From Parcubacteria group bacterium SW_6_46_9 (GTDB taxonomy: Bacteria > Patescibacteriota > Minisyncoccia > Phycocordibacterales > SW-6-46-9): a DNA stretch of 19,896 bases. A program made the position numbers and the translations under genes. The stretch is taken from the NCBI GenBank assembly GCA_003022255.1, contig PXPA01000043.1:1-19896 (forward strand), given 5' to 3'. Below the pieces are notes generated by a model. It saw nothing but the letters and a program-made list of their open reading frames with translations. It was not told where the DNA came from and ran no database searches. This document shows positions 19,070 through 19,896 of this stretch, piece after piece. Each line of letters begins with the position of its first letter. The first letter of the stretch is position 1.

Positions 19070-19896
19070 ATGGTTCAACTTGACGAAAGCGAAAAAGAAA
19101 AACGCCTGCGACGCTTCCATGATCAGGAGTCCGAGCATCTAGCCAAGCACGCGGCTGAGCGGATGGAAGCTGAGTTTATTGATCTTACCAGTGTGTCCAT
19201 AAATACCGAAGCGTTGCGGCTGATCGATGAAAGCGTTGCTCGGGATGTTGAAATTGCCGCCTTTAGCAAAGTTGGTGATGACCTGCGTTTAGCTGCTCGT
19301 AATCCAGAAACTAACGAAGTTCATTCGGTGGTAAAAAGTCTTAAAAGCCGTGGCTTTGAGCCGACGGTATTTATCACCTCAAAGCCGGGCTTAGAAAGAG
19401 CCTGGAAGTATTACGAAGATATTTCCTTAACCGAAAAACAAACAGCCGGCGAAGTTGAGATCGCCAGCAAACGGGTTAAAAATTTTTTATCCGAAAACCC
19501 AACCCGAGACGACGCAATTTCGTTTGTGAAAGAATCACTTCATGATCCGGAAGGTGGGGAAACCAGCCGTCTCGTTGAGGTGTTAATTGCCGCTGCTGTA
19601 GCAATAGACGCGTCAGATATTCATATCGAAATTGATGAAACTGGATCGTTCTTGCGGATGCGTATTGATGGGGTTCTGCATGATATAAGCAAAATACCGG
19701 AGACAGTCTACGAAAAAATATTGTCTCGGCTGAAGCTGCTTTCGGGAATGAAGCTAAATATCACCGACAAGGCTCAGGACGGTCGGTTTAGTATCCGCAT
19801 GAAAGGCAGTGCCATTGAAATCCGCTCATCGGTTGTTCCCGGCAATTACGGCGAGTCGGTAGTTATGCGTGTCTTAAATCAGGCCAGTATTAACGT
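19070..19896 (+). CDS. pilB: Type IV pilus assembly ATPase PilB/GspE (N-terminal part)
   Basis: Partial gene cut by the right edge; 275 codons visible from the ATG at 19070. PilB/GspE hexamers on the cytoplasmic face power pilus extension or type II-like secretion. The N-terminal 120 residues match the T2SSE_N/MshEN-type region only loosely (EAEFIDLTSVSINTEALRLI then VEIAAFSKVGDDLRLAARNP). The ATPase N-terminal subdomain is clear: AIDASDIHIE (178-187), RIDGVLH (198-204), KLNITDKAQDGRF (228-240) and the arginine-rich SSVVPGNYGESVVMRVL (253-269). Walker A would follow just past the window. It is divergent from the lipoprotein gene. It could assemble the pilin-LamG protein at 4737, but linkage is only functional inference. 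Confidence 0.94.
   Translation, partial: MVQLDESEKEKRLRRFHDQESEHLAKHAAERMEAEFIDLTSVSINTEALRLIDESVARDVEIAAFSKVGDDLRLAARNPETNEVHSVVKSLKSRGFEPTVFITSKPGLERAWKYYEDISLTEKQTAGEVEIASKRVKNFLSENPTRDDAISFVKESLHDPEGGETSRLVEVLIAAAVAIDASDIHIEIDETGSFLRMRIDGVLHDISKIPETVYEKILSRLKLLSGMKLNITDKAQDGRFSIRMKGSAIEIRSSVVPGNYGESVVMRVLNQASIN

Overview
The window looks like a chromosomal piece of a Patescibacteria (Candidate Phyla Radiation) bacterium using the standard code. UGA, UAG and UAA all act as stops, so the UGA-glycine lineages (SR1/Gracilibacteria) are unlikely. The evidence is the compact layout and the gene forms: a DNA polymerase I with only a remnant of the 3'-5' exonuclease domain, a short HolA-like delta subunit, a MurE-like ligase without the usual N-terminal domain, a RuvX of divergent motif type, and a type IV pilin-like protein fused to a LamG-like domain. 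The order or class cannot be fixed from sequence alone.

Layout. 1-1405 (minus): ruvX, an alpha/beta hydrolase and the start of a membrane protein (possibly a membrane-anchored Mur ligase) form a tightly overlapping operon. 1492-1879: tRNA-Ser(UGA) and a structured trailer. 1941-3985: a small membrane protein, then a cyanophycin-synthetase-like ATP-grasp enzyme followed by a two-helix membrane protein. 3986-4736: non-coding, with interleaved inverted repeats. 4737-5495: pilin-LamG protein. 5568-7030: two nested, decayed insertion sequences, an IS1595-type element inserted in the end hairpin of an IS200/IS605-type element. 7141-7646 (minus): tRNA-Arg(GCG) and a two-module trailer. 7717-8968 (minus): nucleoside deoxyribosyltransferase-like protein, Hsp20, ribosomal protein S20. 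9231-11067: ruvA-murE. 11123-12061 (minus): a membrane protein and a SpoU-type RNA methyltransferase. 12251-12549: tRNA-Lys(UUU) and its trailer. 12689-13717 (minus): membrane/coiled-coil protein. 13888-17415 (minus): tsaE-polA-holA operon. 17647-18950 (minus): two secreted or membrane-anchored unknown proteins. 19070-end: start of a PilB/GspE ATPase.

The most unusual content is shared by all three tRNA genes. Each is followed by a structured, non-coding cassette. Its first hairpin begins in the last bases of the tRNA. About 55-61 nt after the tRNA end lies a 10-12 nt segment exactly complementary to that tRNA's own T-loop and 3' T-stem. Further on, a hairpin with a GTCA loop precedes a sense copy of the same tRNA 3' region. 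The complementary segment differs for Ser, Arg and Lys exactly as the tRNA differs, so it is matched to its tRNA rather than being one dispersed repeat. After tRNA-Arg the cassette occurs twice in tandem. I know of no described element with this design. It could be an RNA switch acting on tRNA folding or 3' maturation, or a mobile element specialised for tRNA 3' ends.

The other genes are mostly housekeeping: recombination (RuvX, RuvA), replication (PolA, HolA), cell wall (MurE-like), tRNA modification (TsaE, SpoU-type enzyme) and type IV pili (pilin, PilB). Several genes have a -10 box only 6-9 nt before the start codon, which suggests leaderless mRNAs.
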